From Mycobacterium sp. DL440 (GTDB taxonomy: Bacteria > Actinomycetota > Actinomycetes > Mycobacteriales > Mycobacteriaceae): DNA of 64,000 nt. Shown here one piece after another: positions 49,978 to 58,746 of this stretch; within the stretch, counting starts at the first letter, position 1; every line of letters starts with the position of its first letter. The stretch is from NCBI RefSeq assembly GCF_011745145.1, contig NZ_CP050191.1, positions 2,284,984-2,348,983 on the forward strand. The letters are read 5' to 3'. A program made the position numbers and the translations under genes. Below the pieces are notes generated by a model that saw only the letters and a program-made list of their open reading frames with translations, ran no database searches and was not told the origin of the DNA.

Positions 49978-50748
49978 GTGAAGAATCCACCGATCGTGCC
50001 GGCCGTCGACTGGCAGGTCGCACTCGACGAAGTGCTGGTCAAGGAAAAGGAATTCACCCGCGCACGGGACCGACTCGCCGCGCTGCGCCGGCGCATGCCG
50101 TGGACCCCGGTCGAAAAGGACTACGAGTTCGAGGGCCCCGAAGGCGCCGTGACCCTGCTCGACCTGTTCGCCGGTCGTCGCCAGCTGATCGTCTACCGCG
50201 CCTTCCTCGACCCCGGTGTGCACGGTTGGCCGGAACACGGTTGTGTCGGCTGTTCGTTGATGGCCGACCACATCGGCAACCTGGCCCACCTCAATGCCCG
50301 CGACACCACACTCGTGTACGCCTCACGCGGGTCGCAGACCGAAATCGCCCGGATCAAGGCCCGCATGGGGTGGGGCCATCCCTGGTACACCATGGTCCCC
50401 CGCCCGGATGCGGCATTCGACGTGGACTTCGGTGTCGATGAATGGCACGGCACCAACGCCTTCATCCGCGACGAGGACCGGATATTCCGCACCTATTTCA
50501 TCGACAACCGCGGCGACGAGGCGTTCGTCAACACCTGGAACTTCCTGGACATGACCGCGCTCGGCCGCCAGGAGAGCTGGGAGGACTCCCCGCCGGGATA
50601 CCCGCAGACCAAGGCCTACGAGTGGTGGTCCTGGCACGACACCTACCCCGAGCATGAGCCCTCGCGGTGGTTCGGTGATCCCGACCCTGACAATCCCCGC
50701 GATCCACGTCCGCCACGGGACGACTGCACGGCCTGCGGGAGTCACTGA
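49978..50748 (+). CDS. DUF899 thioredoxin-like protein
   Basis: The 256-residue protein, from a GTG, has the DUF899 plan: VALDEVLVKEKEFTRARDRL, then MPWTPVEKDYEFEGPEGAVT, LLDLFAGRRQLIVYRAFLDP and the CVGCSLMADHIGNLAHLNAR segment with a CxxC motif. The end YPQTKAYEWWSWHDTYPEHE is also typical. The fold is thioredoxin-like and a redox or thiol role is probable. It is divergent from the ArsR-SRPBCC pair, with which DUF899 genes are often associated. Confidence 0.9.
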   Translation: MKNPPIVPAVDWQVALDEVLVKEKEFTRARDRLAALRRRMPWTPVEKDYEFEGPEGAVTLLDLFAGRRQLIVYRAFLDPGVHGWPEHGCVGCSLMADHIGNLAHLNARDTTLVYASRGSQTEIARIKARMGWGHPWYTMVPRPDAAFDVDFGVDEWHGTNAFIRDEDRIFRTYFIDNRGDEAFVNTWNFLDMTALGRQESWEDSPPGYPQTKAYEWWSWHDTYPEHEPSRWFGDPDPDNPRDPRPPRDDCTACGSH

Positions 50749-50793
50749 CCCACCGCGGGTGGACCGCCGCCATCCATTGGAGAAGATGGGCGG

Positions 50794-52371
50794 GTGACGC
50801 AATCCCCGCTGACGATCCCCGCACTGCTGCAGCACAGCGTCGCCGAGTTCGGCGAGTCCGTCTACCTGGTCACCCCCACCGATCGACTCACCTACCTCGA
50901 GGCCGAGCAACGGTCGGCGCGACTGGCGCGCTGGCTGCTGCGCGAAGGAGTCGGCAAGGGCAGTCGCGTCGGCCTGTTCTTCCCCAACGGCACCGAGTGG
51001 GTGACGTGGTGGCTCGCGGTATCGCGGATCGGGGCAGTGGCGGTACCGCTCAGCACGCTGTACACACCCGCCGAGATCGCAAAGGTGCTGCGCCTGGCCG
51101 ACATCGGTCTGCTCATCACCCCCAGCACGGTGCTGAACATCGACGTCGCCGAACGGTTGGAGAAAGCCCTACCCGAACTGGCCGGCCACTCCACGAGCCG
51201 GCTGACCCTGCGTGCCGCTCCCTATCTGCGCCGCATCGCGGTGATCGGCTCTGTCGACCGGCCCTGGGCGTCGCGCGGATGCGACGAAACCACCGACGGC
51301 GTCCCGGCCGAGGTCCTGGCCGCCGTGGAAGCCGAAGTGTCCGCCGCCGACCTCGCGATCATGGTGCACACCTCCGGATCCACCGCCGATCCCAAAGGTG
51401 TCCTGCACACCCATGGCACCCTGGTGCGTCAAACCTCGACCTGGCCCGCCGCCATCAGGGCGATCACCCGGTCGCAGGACGAGTCCCGGGTGTTGTGCGC
51501 GATGCCGTTCTTCTGGATCGGCGGACTGCTCGCGGTGACCGGAGCCCTGCATGAGCCCGTGGCTCTGGTGACGATGGCAAAACTGGATCCGGAAACCGCA
51601 CTGGACCTGGCTGAGCGGGAACGGATCACCGGGATCGTGGGCTGGCCGGCGTTCACGCAGCGGTTGCGCGACCATCCCTCGTTCGCCGACCGGGATCTGA
51701 GCAGTGCACCGATGCTGCGCGAGGGTCCGCTGGACATCGCCATGACCGATGTGCCCGACGGATTTCCGGTGCACCGCACCATGTCTGAGACTGCGGGTGG
51801 CTTTGTCTTCACCGACATGGCCATCGTCGATGACGACGGCGCCCCGGTTGCCCCCGGGGACACCGGCGAACTCCTGGTCCGAGGTATCGGAGTGATGGCC
51901 GGGTACAACAAGCGCGAACGGTCGGAGACCTTCGACGCCGACGGCTGGTACCACAGCGGCGACCAGGTGTACCGGCGCGACGGCGATCCCCGGCTGTTCT
52001 ACGTCGGGCGCACCACTGATCTGATCAAGGCCGCCGGGGCCAACGTCTCGCCGTTGGAGGTCGAGGCCGTCATCTCCGAATCTGCCGCCGTGGCGCAGTG
52101 TGTGGTCGTCGGCATCGACGACCCGCACCGCGGCGAGGAGGTCTGCGCGGTCGTGGTGCCCGCCGCGGAACTCGACCTGGCAGCCCTGGCCGCCTACGCT
52201 CGGGAACAATTGTCCGCCTACAAGGTCCCTACCCGCTGGGCGCTGACCGACAGCGAACGGATCCCCACTCTGTCCAGCGGAAAGTTCGACCGGAAAACCC
52301 TGCGGCAGTTGATCATCGACGGCGATATCGAGGCGGTACGCCTACAGCCGCCTGGCCCGACCGCGGGCTGA
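50794..52371 (+). CDS. Acyl-CoA synthetase (FadD-type adenylating enzyme)
   Basis: The 525-residue protein, from a GTG, has the ANL-superfamily motifs IMVHTSGSTADPKGVLHTHG (A3), FPVHRTMSETAGGFVFTDMA (A5), WYHSGDQVYRRDGDPRLFYV (A7), RTTDLIKAAGANVSPLEVEA (A8) and the catalytic Lys near the end in LSSGKFDRKTLRQL (A10). This set indicates a medium- or long-chain acyl-CoA ligase. A cytochrome P450 gene converges on its stop with no gap. The substrate is unknown. Confidence 0.92.
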   Translation: MTQSPLTIPALLQHSVAEFGESVYLVTPTDRLTYLEAEQRSARLARWLLREGVGKGSRVGLFFPNGTEWVTWWLAVSRIGAVAVPLSTLYTPAEIAKVLRLADIGLLITPSTVLNIDVAERLEKALPELAGHSTSRLTLRAAPYLRRIAVIGSVDRPWASRGCDETTDGVPAEVLAAVEAEVSAADLAIMVHTSGSTADPKGVLHTHGTLVRQTSTWPAAIRAITRSQDESRVLCAMPFFWIGGLLAVTGALHEPVALVTMAKLDPETALDLAERERITGIVGWPAFTQRLRDHPSFADRDLSSAPMLREGPLDIAMTDVPDGFPVHRTMSETAGGFVFTDMAIVDDDGAPVAPGDTGELLVRGIGVMAGYNKRERSETFDADGWYHSGDQVYRRDGDPRLFYVGRTTDLIKAAGANVSPLEVEAVISESAAVAQCVVVGIDDPHRGEEVCAVVVPAAELDLAALAAYAREQLSAYKVPTRWALTDSERIPTLSSGKFDRKTLRQLIIDGDIEAVRLQPPGPTAG

Positions 52372-53585
52372 TCACGCTGCCGTGAACCGCACCGGCATCG
52401 CATGGATGCCGTTCATCAGGTTCGAGCGCACCCGTTCTACTGGCCCGACAATCTCGAGATCTTTCATCCGGCCCAGGATTTCGGGGAATATCGCCGTGGC
52501 CTCCACTCGGGCCAGGTTTGCCCCGAGGCAGAAATGTGTCCCCCCGCCGCCGAAAGCCAGGTGTGGGTTCGGGTCGCGGCCGATGTCGAAGCGGTCCGAG
52601 TCTCCGAAGCGCGCGTCTCGTCGCGATTGGCCGACGGGAAGAACATGGCCACCCGCTCCCCTTCGGCGATGCGCACACCGCGCAACTGAGTGTCTTTCGT
52701 TGCGGTGCGGGCGAATACGTTCACCGGGCTGACGTAGCGCAGCATCTCTTCGACTGCGGTCGGGAGAAGTTCCGGGTTGGCCGTGAGCCGGGCTTGTTCA
52801 TCGGGATGCTCGAGGAGGGCAAGTGTCCCAGCCGCGACCAGGTTGCGGGTGGTGTCACCACCGGCGTTGATCAACAACAGGAAGAACAGGTTGAACTCCA
52901 GGTCGGTGAGGCGTTGACCATCCACTGCGGCCTGCAGCAGCGCACTCGCGATGTCGTCGGTCGGGTCGGCACGCTTGCGTTCGGCAAGTGCCGACGCGTA
53001 TTCGAACATTTCTCCCATAGCCTGTATCGCCGACTCGGTGGGTGTGCCGACCCGCTCCGTATTCATGATCTCGGTCAGCACATAGAGTCGGCGACCGTCC
53101 TCATGCGGGATCCCGAGCAGTTCGGCGATCACGTACGACGGCAACGCGCCCGCGACGTCGGACACGAGATCACATTCGCCGCGGTCCAACACACCGTCGA
53201 TGATCTCGGCTGCGAGGTCTGCCACTCGAGAATTCAGTTGCCCCACATGCCGCGGGGTGAACCCCGTGCTCACCAGCTTCCGCAAGACGGTGTGTCTCGG
53301 CGGGTCCATCGTCAGCATCATCAGGCTGAGCTGGTAGGCCTCCTCCGACCGAGGAACGTCGAGCATGACCCCGGTCTGCTGCGAGGACCACGTTGCGCTG
53401 TCCCGCGACACCGCGAGTACCTCGTCATAGCCGGTGAGCGCCCAGAAACCCGCGTCACCGTACGGGTGCCACGCGACGGGGGCCCGCCGCCGAAGTTCAC
53501 GGAAAGCCTCGACCGGGATACCGGCCTGGTAGACGGCAGGATCTGTGAGGTCAACACCGCTGATGCCGACCGCATCGTCGCGCAT
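52372..53585 (-). pseudogene. Cytochrome P450 with a two-base insertion before the haem loop
   Basis: The first frame from 53585 is a normal P450: EEAYQLSLMMLTMDPPRHTV, the oxygen-binding helix LLLINAGGDTTRNLVAAGTL, and EEMLRYVSPVNVFARTATKD. Near 52609-52616, in a GCGCGC run, two extra bases shift the frame. The next frame then reads FGDSDRFDIGRDPNPHLAFG and the haem loop FGGGGTHFCLGANLARVEA with the ligand Cys codon at 52528-52530, ending at the TGA at 52372-52374. Restored, the protein would be 403 residues, normal for actinobacterial P450s. As it stands the product lacks the haem ligand. Confidence 0.9.
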
Positions 53586-53620
53586 GCCGGTGACGGTAAT
53601 GCAGCAGGGCGCTGGGGTAT

Positions 53621-53995
53621 TCAGAATGAGTCGATCTGGTCCCGGAAACCGGCAGCAGGTTGCACGAGTGCGCCCGCATCGCGAACCCTCGCGGCCAGCC
53701 CGCTGTCCGATGTAACGACGGTGATCTCGTCGGGTCGCGGATCGGCCAGGACCAATCTCACGATCTCGTCATCGGCCGAATTCGCGGCCGCCCTTGGGGC
53801 ATGGCCGATCTCGATCACCGCAGATTCGATCGGCGGCGTCGTCGGCCCTTCGAACACCACCGTCACCGGGTGTCCCCCGGCCGCGGCCCAGTGCTCGAGC
53901 CGCTCGACCAAACCTGCCATCGCGCTGCGGCGATCCTTCCACCAGCCGTCCGGTCGGGTGCCGATGACGTTCATGCCGTCCACGATCCAGCGCAC
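53621..53995 (-). CDS. NYN (PIN-like) domain RNA-binding/RNase protein
   Basis: From the GTG at 53993-53995 the 124-residue product begins RWIVDGMNVIGTRPDGWWKD and shows the NYN/YacP layout: DGMN, VVFEGPTTPP, SADDEIVRLVLADPRPDEIT and VVTSDSGLAARVRDAGALVQ, giving the four conserved acidic residues of the metal site. The fold is that of PIN-like ribonucleases. It lies 35 bases upstream of the P450 gene on the same strand and is divergent from the uracil operon. Confidence 0.88.
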   Translation of the reverse strand: MRWIVDGMNVIGTRPDGWWKDRRSAMAGLVERLEHWAAAGGHPVTVVFEGPTTPPIESAVIEIGHAPRAAANSADDEIVRLVLADPRPDEITVVTSDSGLAARVRDAGALVQPAAGFRDQIDSF

Positions 53996-54093
53996 CCAAC
54001 CGACCGTACGGGCACACCGCATGCAGAACCCGCCGAATCGGGGTTCACTGGAATGTCTCAGCCGGGCACGGGCACCGAGGAAGGAGCACCGAC

Positions 54094-55368
54094 ATGGTCG
54101 TCGAGTCAGGTGGTGCATCCGCGGAGCCGACGAAGGCCCGGCATATCCGGTTGACGTCCCACAGTGCTGTCGCGGGCACCCCGACCATCCAGTGGGCCGC
54201 ACCGAATGCTGCCGAGCGCGGTCCGGTGATCGGTACCACCACCACACGTGCGCACCGCAACGTGATCGGCACCCACAGCGGGTCCTACAGCGTGTACCGG
54301 GCTTTGGCCGTCGCCGCGGGCGCCCTCTCACCGGAGCACCGCGCCGATCTCACCAATACCTCGCCCACCGATGTGATCGGGCCGTACACCCAGTGGGGCC
54401 AATCCGAGACGATCGTCAGCCTGGATCCGTGGGGCGCGATGGTCGCTGACGCGTTCGCCGCCGAACTGGCTGCCGGCTATGACATCCGGCCGACCATCGC
54501 GGTGACCAAGGCCCATGTGATGGTGCCGGAGGTCGCCACCGCCATCGCCGCCGGCCGGCTGCATCCGGACGGCCACATACTCCTGGAAAACGGTACGGCC
54601 CTGGTGACGAAGGCGGCCATCGAGCCGGTGTGGTACCTGCCCGGGGTCGCCGCCAGGTTCGGCTGCACCGAGACCGCGCTGCGCCGGGTGCTGTTCGAGG
54701 AGACCGGGGGCATGTACCCCGAACTCGTCACCCGCAGCGACCTGGAGGTGTTCCTGCCGCCGATCGGCGGGCAGACGGTGTACATCTTCGGCGCACCATC
54801 CGATTTGGCCGATCCGACCGTGGAACTGACCGCCCGGGTACACGACGAGTGCAACGGTTCGGACGTCTTCGGCTCCGACATCTGCACGTGCCGGCCCTAT
54901 CTCGCACACGCGATCGAGGAATGCATCGCCGGTGCCCAGCGCGGCGGGGTCGGCCTGGTCGCCTATTCACGCAAGGAGGGCCGCGCACTCGGAGAGGTGA
55001 CGAAATTCCTGGTCTACAACGCGCGCAAGCGCCAACACGGCGGCGACACCGCCGATCAGTACTTCGCCCGCACCGAATGCGTGGCGGGCGTGCAGGATAT
55101 GCGGTTCCAAGAGCTCATGCCCGACGTTCTGCACTGGCTGGGGATCCGCAAGATCCACCGCCTGGTGTCGATGAGCAACATGAAATACGACGCCATCACC
55201 GGATCCGGAATCGAGGTCGGCGAGCGGGTCAACATCCCCGACGACCTGATCCCGGCCGACGCCCGGGTGGAGATCGATGCCAAGATGGCCGCCGGCTACT
55301 TCACCCCCGGGCCGGTACCGGGCGCCGACGAACTGAAGATCGCCAAGGGCCGCGGACTCACGCCATGA
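54094..55368 (+). CDS. urc1: GTP-cyclohydrolase-II-like protein of the Urc1 type (uracil catabolism)
   Basis: The 424-residue protein carries a GTP cyclohydrolase II domain in its second half. The three zinc cysteines Cys253, Cys264 and Cys266 (in NGSDVFGSDICTCRPYL) keep the exact spacing of Cys54/65/67 of E. coli RibA. They are followed by SRKEGRALGEVTKFLVYNAR and VLHWLGIRKIHRLVSMSNMK. The N-terminal 230 residues are an extension that riboflavin enzymes lack and that Urc1 proteins have. No rib gene is nearby; instead DUF1688 and upp follow in overlapping order. In yeast Urc1 acts on a uracil-derived ribonucleotide, not on GTP. Confidence 0.88.
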   Translation: MVVESGGASAEPTKARHIRLTSHSAVAGTPTIQWAAPNAAERGPVIGTTTTRAHRNVIGTHSGSYSVYRALAVAAGALSPEHRADLTNTSPTDVIGPYTQWGQSETIVSLDPWGAMVADAFAAELAAGYDIRPTIAVTKAHVMVPEVATAIAAGRLHPDGHILLENGTALVTKAAIEPVWYLPGVAARFGCTETALRRVLFEETGGMYPELVTRSDLEVFLPPIGGQTVYIFGAPSDLADPTVELTARVHDECNGSDVFGSDICTCRPYLAHAIEECIAGAQRGGVGLVAYSRKEGRALGEVTKFLVYNARKRQHGGDTADQYFARTECVAGVQDMRFQELMPDVLHWLGIRKIHRLVSMSNMKYDAITGSGIEVGERVNIPDDLIPADARVEIDAKMAAGYFTPGPVPGADELKIAKGRGLTP

Positions 55369-56582
55369 CCACCACCCTGGACGGCTCAGCCGCTGTCGCC
55401 ACGCTGCGCACGACCACCGCGATCCGCGAACGGGCGCAACACCTTCTGCAGCGCGCCCGGGTGGGCAACTCCGCCTGGTTCCTGGTGGATGACGATGCCC
55501 TGGACCGGGCAGCCGCCGAGGTCGCGGACGTCACCCGCACCCGCTACCCGACACTCGCCATCCCATACCACAGCAGGTGGCGCCATTTCGAGGCCGGAGG
55601 TGTGGACCGCCGGGCCGAGTTGGATTCGCACACAGCCAATGTGGATACCGTGACCCGCGCTCGATCAATGATCGACCTGGCCGTGGTCAGCGTGTTGCTC
55701 GACGCCGGAGCCGGAACCGATTGGCATTACACCGAACCCGGCACCGGCCTTGTGCTGACCCGCTCCGAGGGGCTGGGGGTGGCGAGCTGGCACGCCTTCT
55801 GTAGCGGATTGTTCTCGAGCGATCCCGCCGATCCGCTGCGGGCCGACGCCGCCGCGTTGGGCCGCCTCGGCGTCGAAAGCCTGGCTGCGGCCTTTCAGGT
55901 GCGTGCAGGAAATCCGTTGGTCGGTCTCGCCGGTCGGGTGCAGTTGCTGCGTCGCCTCGGCGCGCAACTGGCTGCTCGCCCTGCCGTGTTCGGCCCGCAC
56001 GGCCGGCCCGCGGGGCTGTTCGACACAGCGACCGGTCCGACCATCGCGGCCCACGACCTGCTCTCGACGCTGTTGGACACCTTGTCGGGAGTATGGCTCA
56101 CCGACAACACCATCGGCGGTCAACCGCTCGGCGACTGCTGGCGGCATCAGGCGGCCCCGGGGCCCGGTCTGTCGCGCGGCTGGATGCCGTTTCACAAACT
56201 GTCCCAGTGGCTGACCTACTCCCTGCTGGAACCGTTCGAACGGGCGGGTGTCGTGGTCACCGATCTGGATGCCCTCACCGGCCTGCCCGAATACCGAAAC
56301 GGCGGTCTGCTGCTCGACACCGGCGTGCTGCGGTTACGTGATGCCGCACTCGCCGAGAAGGAGTGGGCAGTGGGCGACGAGCTCGTCGTCGAATGGCGGG
56401 CACTGACCGTCGCGCTGCTCGATGAACTGGCGCCGCTGATCCGCGGTCGTCTCGACGCCCCGCAGTTGCCGCTGGCCTGTGTGCTGGAGGGCGGGACGTG
56501 GGCCACCGGGCGGGCACTCGCCGCGCGCCTGCGCGACGGCCGCCCTCCGCTGTCCATCGTCAGCGACGGCACGGTCTTCTAG
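55365..56582 (+). CDS. urc4: DUF1688 protein of the Urc4 type (uracil catabolism)
   Basis: The ATG at 55365 overlaps the preceding stop by four bases (ATGA). The 405-residue product has the conserved features of DUF1688/Urc4: IPYHSRWRHFEAGGVDRRAE, MIDLAVVSVLLDAGAGTDWH followed by YTEPGTGLVLTRSEGLGVAS, then MPFHKLSQWLTYSLLEPFER and EYRNGGLLLDTGVLRLRD. The family is found next to URC1-type genes and is required for the URC uracil route in the yeast Lachancea kluyveri. The reaction it catalyses is not settled. It is followed 9 bases later by upp. Confidence 0.88.
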   Translation: MTTTLDGSAAVATLRTTTAIRERAQHLLQRARVGNSAWFLVDDDALDRAAAEVADVTRTRYPTLAIPYHSRWRHFEAGGVDRRAELDSHTANVDTVTRARSMIDLAVVSVLLDAGAGTDWHYTEPGTGLVLTRSEGLGVASWHAFCSGLFSSDPADPLRADAAALGRLGVESLAAAFQVRAGNPLVGLAGRVQLLRRLGAQLAARPAVFGPHGRPAGLFDTATGPTIAAHDLLSTLLDTLSGVWLTDNTIGGQPLGDCWRHQAAPGPGLSRGWMPFHKLSQWLTYSLLEPFERAGVVVTDLDALTGLPEYRNGGLLLDTGVLRLRDAALAEKEWAVGDELVVEWRALTVALLDELAPLIRGRLDAPQLPLACVLEGGTWATGRALAARLRDGRPPLSIVSDGTVF

Positions 56583-56591
56583 GAGGACACG

Positions 56592-57221
56592 ATGGGCAAC
56601 CTGCATGTCATCGACCATCCGCTGGTGCAGCACAAGCTCACCCTGATGCGGCAGAAGGACTTGTCCACCAAAGGATTTCGCCAGTTGCTCATCGAGATCT
56701 CGATGCTGATGAGTTATGAGGTGCTGCGCGACATCCCGGTGCACGACATCGACATCGAGACGCCCCTGGAATCCACGACAGGAGCCGTGATCGACGGCAA
56801 AAAACTCGTGTTCGTGTCCATTCTGCGGGCGGGCAGCGGCATCCTGGACGGCATGCTCAGTGTGATGCCGAATGCCCGGGTCGGCCATATCGGCCTGTAC
56901 CGCGATCCGAAGACCCGAGTGGCCGTGGAGTATTACTTCAAGCTTCCGAGCGATCTGGACGAACGGGACGTAGTTGTCGTCGATCCGATGCTGGCCACCG
57001 GCAATTCAGCCGTCGCGGCCATCGACCGCATCAAGGAATACGGGCCCCGATCCATCAAATTCGTCTGCCTGCTGACATGTCCGGAAGGCGTCGAGGCCAT
57101 GCAACAGGCGCATCCGGACGTACCCATCTACGCCGCCGCACTGGATCGGGAACTCGACGAGCAGGGCTACATCGTCCCTGGCGTCGGCGATGCGGGTGAT
57201 CGCATCTTCGGAACCAAGTGA
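56592..57221 (+). CDS. upp: Uracil phosphoribosyltransferase
   Basis: AGGAGG lies directly before the ATG at 56592. The 209-residue protein is a complete Upp: [20 protein letters not shown] at the start, [20 protein letters not shown], the PRPP loop [20 protein letters not shown] and the C-terminal [17 protein letters not shown] uracil-binding region. It converts uracil and PRPP to UMP. In most mycobacteria upp is a salvage gene elsewhere; here it is third in the URC-type operon, where conversion of uracil to UMP is the first step of breakdown. Confidence 0.96.
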   Translation: MGNLHVIDHPLVQHKLTLMRQKDLSTKGFRQLLIEISMLMSYEVLRDIPVHDIDIETPLESTTGAVIDGKKLVFVSILRAGSGILDGMLSVMPNARVGHIGLYRDPKTRVAVEYYFKLPSDLDERDVVVVDPMLATGNSAVAAIDRIKEYGPRSIKFVCLLTCPEGVEAMQQAHPDVPIYAAALDRELDEQGYIVPGVGDAGDRIFGTK

Positions 57222-57904
57222 ACACACATCGCTGGGGCCTCGGCGCCTTCGTCATCGTCGAGGCCGTCTATCTGCTCACCTCGGCAGCGTTCGGTCTGTT
57301 CGCACCCCCGGGCCCGCCGCCGGCCGGGTTGATCACGCTGGCGATCGGGGTGCCCACGCTCGTCGCCGCGACCCTGGCCGTCGCCATCGCGAAATGGCGC
57401 GGCAATGGTGCCCGCATCGACTTTCGATGGCAGTGGTCCTGGCGTGCAGTCGGTCTCGGGTTGGCATTCGGCATCGGCGGACTGTTCGTCACACTGCCGG
57501 CTGCGTTGCTGTACCAGTCGATCGTCGGACCCGACGCGACCTCAGCCGTCGGCGGGGTCTACGAGGGCGTTCGGACCGGGTGGCCGCTGGCGGTGGCGGT
57601 CCTGCTCCTCGTCGCGTTCATCGCACCGATCTGCGAAGAGGTGGTGTATCGCGGACTGCTGTGGGGTGCGCTCGAGCAACGGTGGGGGCGCATCGTCGCG
57701 GTGATCGTGTCCACCCTCGTATTTGCCTTCGCCCACCTGGAACCCGAGCGGGCTCCGCTCCTGCTGGTGGTTGCCATCCCAATTGCATTGGCGCGGCTGT
57801 ACTCCGGAAGTTTGTGGGGCGGCATCATCGCCCACCAGGTGACCAACCTGCTGCCGGGTCTCGTCATGATGTTCGGACTGCTGGGCATGCTGCCTGCCCG
57901 CTGA
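57218..57904 (+). CDS. CPBP-family intramembrane metalloprotease
   Basis: The GTG at 57218 overlaps the upp stop by four bases. The 228-residue protein has six to eight membrane segments and the CPBP (Abi/Rce1-like) motifs [19 protein letters not shown] (EExxxR), VFAFAHLE and [17 protein letters not shown], which supply the glutamates and histidines of the metal site. Coupling to upp suggests it belongs to the operon, though its role in uracil metabolism is not obvious; it could be a passenger or process a membrane partner such as a transporter. Confidence 0.9.
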   Translation: MNTHRWGLGAFVIVEAVYLLTSAAFGLFAPPGPPPAGLITLAIGVPTLVAATLAVAIAKWRGNGARIDFRWQWSWRAVGLGLAFGIGGLFVTLPAALLYQSIVGPDATSAVGGVYEGVRTGWPLAVAVLLLVAFIAPICEEVVYRGLLWGALEQRWGRIVAVIVSTLVFAFAHLEPERAPLLLVVAIPIALARLYSGSLWGGIIAHQVTNLLPGLVMMFGLLGMLPAR

Positions 57905-57908
57905 GCTG

Positions 57909-58691
57909 CTACCTCTTGCGGTCGCGCACCTTGTATGTCGAGGGCCACGACATGCGGGATTCATCGCCCACCAACGGAGTTCCCGAACCGCCGACCCGGA
58001 CGTCATAGGCTTCCTGTCCGGCGCCGACCTCGCGGTTGGCGTGCTCCTGGGCCAGGTAGTAGAGCTGGTCGATCTCGGCTTCGGAGAACGCCACGAAGGT
58101 GGTCTTGCGCACGATGTCGTTCATACCGGCCGTCATTCGGTCGGGCAGGACGCGTGAGGCCAGCGCGGCCAGGCCCAGCAGGATGAACGGGATGACCCAG
58201 TAGCAGATGAACGACAGCGGAGTCTTGGTGTCCAGAATCGTGGCATCACCCTGCACGACCGGCGGGATGGCCGAGGAGACCGTCATCCCGGCGAATGCAC
58301 CCACCCAGATCCAGGTCAGGATCTTGACGATCCGTTGGAACAGATCACTTTCCACGACTCCGGGCGGTTGGCCCGCCGCGGCGAACTCCATCACGAACGG
58401 CTTACCGATCAGCAGGCCGACGAGTGCGACGAGGAAGATTCCGGCGGTGCTCAGCGGCTGTATCCAGCGCTCCATCACGTCCTGGCTCAACACCAGGGTC
58501 AAGATCGTGAGCACGATGAATGTCGCGAGCGCACCAACCTCCAGGGTGCGCCCCGGCGCCCCGGAGATCCGGCTGATCGTGAACGTCGCGACGGCCGTCG
58601 CCAGCGCCACCAGCACGGCGACCAGGAACGGCACGTTGCCGACGAGTACCCAATAGATGATCCACGGCGCGAAGCCAAACAGGATGCCCAC
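57909..58691 (-). CDS. Multi-pass membrane protein of unknown function
   Basis: The 260-residue product, from a GTG, has about six membrane segments (LFGFAPWIIYWVLVGNVPFL, FLVAVLVALATAVATFTIS, VGALATFIVLTILTLVLS, LSTAGIFLVALVGLLIG, ILTWIWVGAFAGMTVSSAIP, ICYWVIPFILLGLAALAS) and a soluble C-terminal tail of about 75 residues. TAGACT lies eight bases before the GTG, consistent with a leaderless transcript. The first half resembles septation-protein-A-like membrane proteins; no function is assigned. It converges on the CPBP gene with 4 bases between stops. Confidence 0.82.
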   Translation of the reverse strand: MGILFGFAPWIIYWVLVGNVPFLVAVLVALATAVATFTISRISGAPGRTLEVGALATFIVLTILTLVLSQDVMERWIQPLSTAGIFLVALVGLLIGKPFVMEFAAAGQPPGVVESDLFQRIVKILTWIWVGAFAGMTVSSAIPPVVQGDATILDTKTPLSFICYWVIPFILLGLAALASRVLPDRMTAGMNDIVRKTTFVAFSEAEIDQLYYLAQEHANREVGAGQEAYDVRVGGSGTPLVGDESRMSWPSTYKVRDRKR

Positions 58692-58746
58692 GAGCGCCTA
58701 GTCTAGGGGCTTACCGTTGATCCGACGGCAAGTACCCACCTGAGCG

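Noticed and set aside
54094..55368. Assignment of the first uracil-operon gene as riboflavin ribA
   Set aside because: It lacks a DHBP synthase domain, has a 230-residue unrelated N-terminal extension and sits with DUF1688 and upp instead of rib genes.
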